Shown piece after piece: positions 4,395 through 5,409 of a stretch of DNA of 5,409 nucleotides; the stretch's first letter is position 1, and each line of letters starts with the position of its first letter. Origin of the DNA: Fimbriimonadaceae bacterium. Lineage in GTDB: Bacteria > Armatimonadota > Fimbriimonadia > Fimbriimonadales > Fimbriimonadaceae. The position numbers and the translations under genes were made by a program. Under the pieces are notes generated by a model. The model saw nothing but the letters and a program-made list of their open reading frames with translations, ran no database searches and was not told the DNA's origin. Location: the NCBI GenBank assembly GCA_025451715.1, contig JANWJY010000137.1, forward strand, positions 1 through 5,409, written 5' to 3'.

Positions 4395-5409
4395 GACTTC
4401 ACCTCCTTCTTGCCGCGCAACGCCCCGGGAATGTCGATCCCCACGGTCTTGTTCACCGCGTCGAACACCTCGCCCAACATCGCCGGGTACGCGCCGAGGT
4501 AGTTCGAGAGCGTCTTGCCCTCGCCGCCGTCGATCACGCTCAGCGACTTCACCTCGATCTTCTTCACGCCCCTCAGCGCGCTTTCCATGATCGCCTCCAG
4601 GTCCTCGATGATCGAGATCTGCAGCGCGCTCGGCCCCGCCTCCTGCCAAGCCTGGTACATCAGGCTCAGCGCGACAGCGACCGCCGCACCGCGCTCGCGG
4701 ATCTCCGCGGCGTTGCCCCGCGCGATGAATTCTTGCGCCTGTCTGTCCGCGTCTGCCGGCAGCACCTTGTCGACCTGAAGCCGGATCGCCTCCAGCTCTG
4801 CGCGCACTTTCTGAAGGTGCTGCTCGGCGACCGCGCGCGCCTCTCTTGCGGCGGCGGCCGTGCGTTCTTCTTCCGACTTCACGCGAGACTCCAAATCGGC
4901 CTTGATCGTACGAAGCTCGTTGCGCATCTTCGCGATCGCCGCGTCCGCCTCGGCGCGGCGCACGTTGGCGCGGCCCGAGTTCTCCGACTCCGACTGCTCA
5001 GCCGCGCGCTTGGCGTCCGACTCCGCGATCTCCGCCGATCGGATGATGTTCGCGATCGCACGACGCCCCGTCGCGTCGAGATAGCCCACTTCGTCGGCGA
5101 CGTGCAGGATCTTCAGTGTGTCGAGGTGCAGGCCCAGCTTGTTCAGGTCCTCCTCGCTCTCCCGCGTCAACGACTCTGAGAACCGCAGACGGTCCTCGTT
5201 AACCTGCTCCGGCGTGAGGTCCGCCACGACGCCTCGGAGGTGGCCCTCCAGCGTCTCCTTCGCAACGCGCCGCAGCTCGTTCGGGTCGCTCTCCAAAAAC
5301 CGCTCGATCGCGTTATTGAGCACGAGCCGGTTGCTCGAGATTTTTACGTTCGCGATCGCGTCCAGGTTCATAGCGATCCCGCCCTTGGAATACGCGTTGT
5401 GCACCGTGA
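4391..5409 (-). CDS. SPFH-domain, flotillin-like protein (upstream paralog, N-terminus off window)
   Basis: The visible part has 338 complete codons and enters from the right edge already in frame; the GTG at 5404 is an internal Val codon, not a start. By alignment with the downstream paralog about 73-75 N-terminal residues are missing, which should hold the membrane segment and the start of the SPFH domain. Shared blocks are NAY-(S/A)-KGG, ANVKI, VLNNAIERFL, TLEGxLRGV, LTPEQxNEDR, DTLKI and YLDxxGR. A long coiled coil rich in Ala, Glu and Arg follows (about 5071-4672), then a C-terminal region with KSLSVIDGG and VGIDI that parallels DKVTVIDSS and FGIDV of the other copy. It ends in a short basic KKEVKS and lacks the Pro-rich tail. 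Sequence outside the SPFH core has diverged strongly, so the two are old paralogs with separate roles, probably subunits of one oligomer. Confidence 0.92.
   Translation of the reverse strand, partial: TVHNAYSKGGIAMNLDAIANVKISSNRLVLNNAIERFLESDPNELRRVAKETLEGHLRGVVADLTPEQVNEDRLRFSESLTRESEEDLNKLGLHLDTLKILHVADEVGYLDATGRRAIANIIRSAEIAESDAKRAAEQSESENSGRANVRRAEADAAIAKMRNELRTIKADLESRVKSEEERTAAAAREARAVAEQHLQKVRAELEAIRLQVDKVLPADADRQAQEFIARGNAAEIRERGAAVAVALSLMYQAWQEAGPSALQISIIEDLEAIMESALRGVKKIEVKSLSVIDGGEGKTLSNYLGAYPAMLGEVFDAVNKTVGIDIPGALRGKKEVKS
4402..4407 (-). promoter_or_regulatory. Shine-Dalgarno AGGAGG of the downstream SPFH gene
   Basis: On the minus strand AGGAGG is followed by 7 nt and then the ATG at 4394. 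It sits within the last codons (Lys-Glu-Val-Lys-Ser) of the upstream SPFH gene and fixes the start of the downstream one despite the long open frame continuing upstream. Confidence 0.85.

Noticed and set aside
3153..4502. Long plus-strand open frame (449 codons) opposite the SPFH gene
   Set aside because: It is extremely rich in Arg, His and Leu with no domain, and is antisense to a well-supported SPFH protein. It is a shadow frame.
4395..4649. N-terminal extension of the downstream SPFH gene to position 4649
   Set aside because: The extension is Arg/Gly/Glu-rich and lies in another frame of the upstream SPFH gene. The strong Shine-Dalgarno and membrane segment place the start at 4394.

Overview
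This is a GC-rich bacterial window with three protein-coding regions and unusually repeat-rich intergenic DNA. I can identify no tRNA, rRNA, CRISPR array or transposase gene. The source lineage cannot be fixed from the sequence. The mix of heptad-periodic spacer repeats, GC-rich mini-hairpins and paired SPFH (flotillin-like) genes reminds me of environmental lineages such as Armatimonadota (Fimbriimonadia) or Planctomycetota. That placement is a low-confidence impression.

Layout from left to right. Positions 1-209 hold a GC-rich palindromic repeat array: one degenerate hairpin, then a composite hairpin module present twice at a 74-bp offset. Positions 210-1118 (+) encode a lyase of the dihydrodipicolinate synthase / N-acetylneuraminate lyase superfamily. 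Its Schiff-base lysine is present, but the DapA-type substrate-binding arginine is not, so it is more likely a 2-oxo-acid aldolase or dehydratase than DapA. Positions 1119-1607 are a 489-bp spacer made largely of repeats: a 7 x 7-bp heptamer tract, a CCCTCTCCC inverted/direct repeat, two more heptad-periodic tracts and a three-hairpin element. Positions 1608-2948 (+) encode a predicted lipoprotein of unknown function with one Asp-rich DxDxDG loop. Positions 2949-3098 separate convergent genes and again hold heptad-periodic and CTCCTA repeats. Positions 3099-5409 (-) hold two tandem, translationally coupled SPFH/flotillin-like genes; the upstream one runs off the right edge.

The two SPFH proteins are diverged paralogs with the same order of parts (SPFH domain, long Ala/Glu-rich coiled coil, C-terminal region) and probably form one membrane-associated oligomer together. 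The aldolase, the lipoprotein and the SPFH pair show no evident pathway link.

The most noteworthy observation is that a palindromic element from the left intergenic array (27-58) has a 26/32-identical relative in frame inside the aldolase gene (756-787), where it encodes a Gly/Ala/Pro-rich loop. This resembles the behaviour of protein-coding palindromic elements known from Rickettsia.
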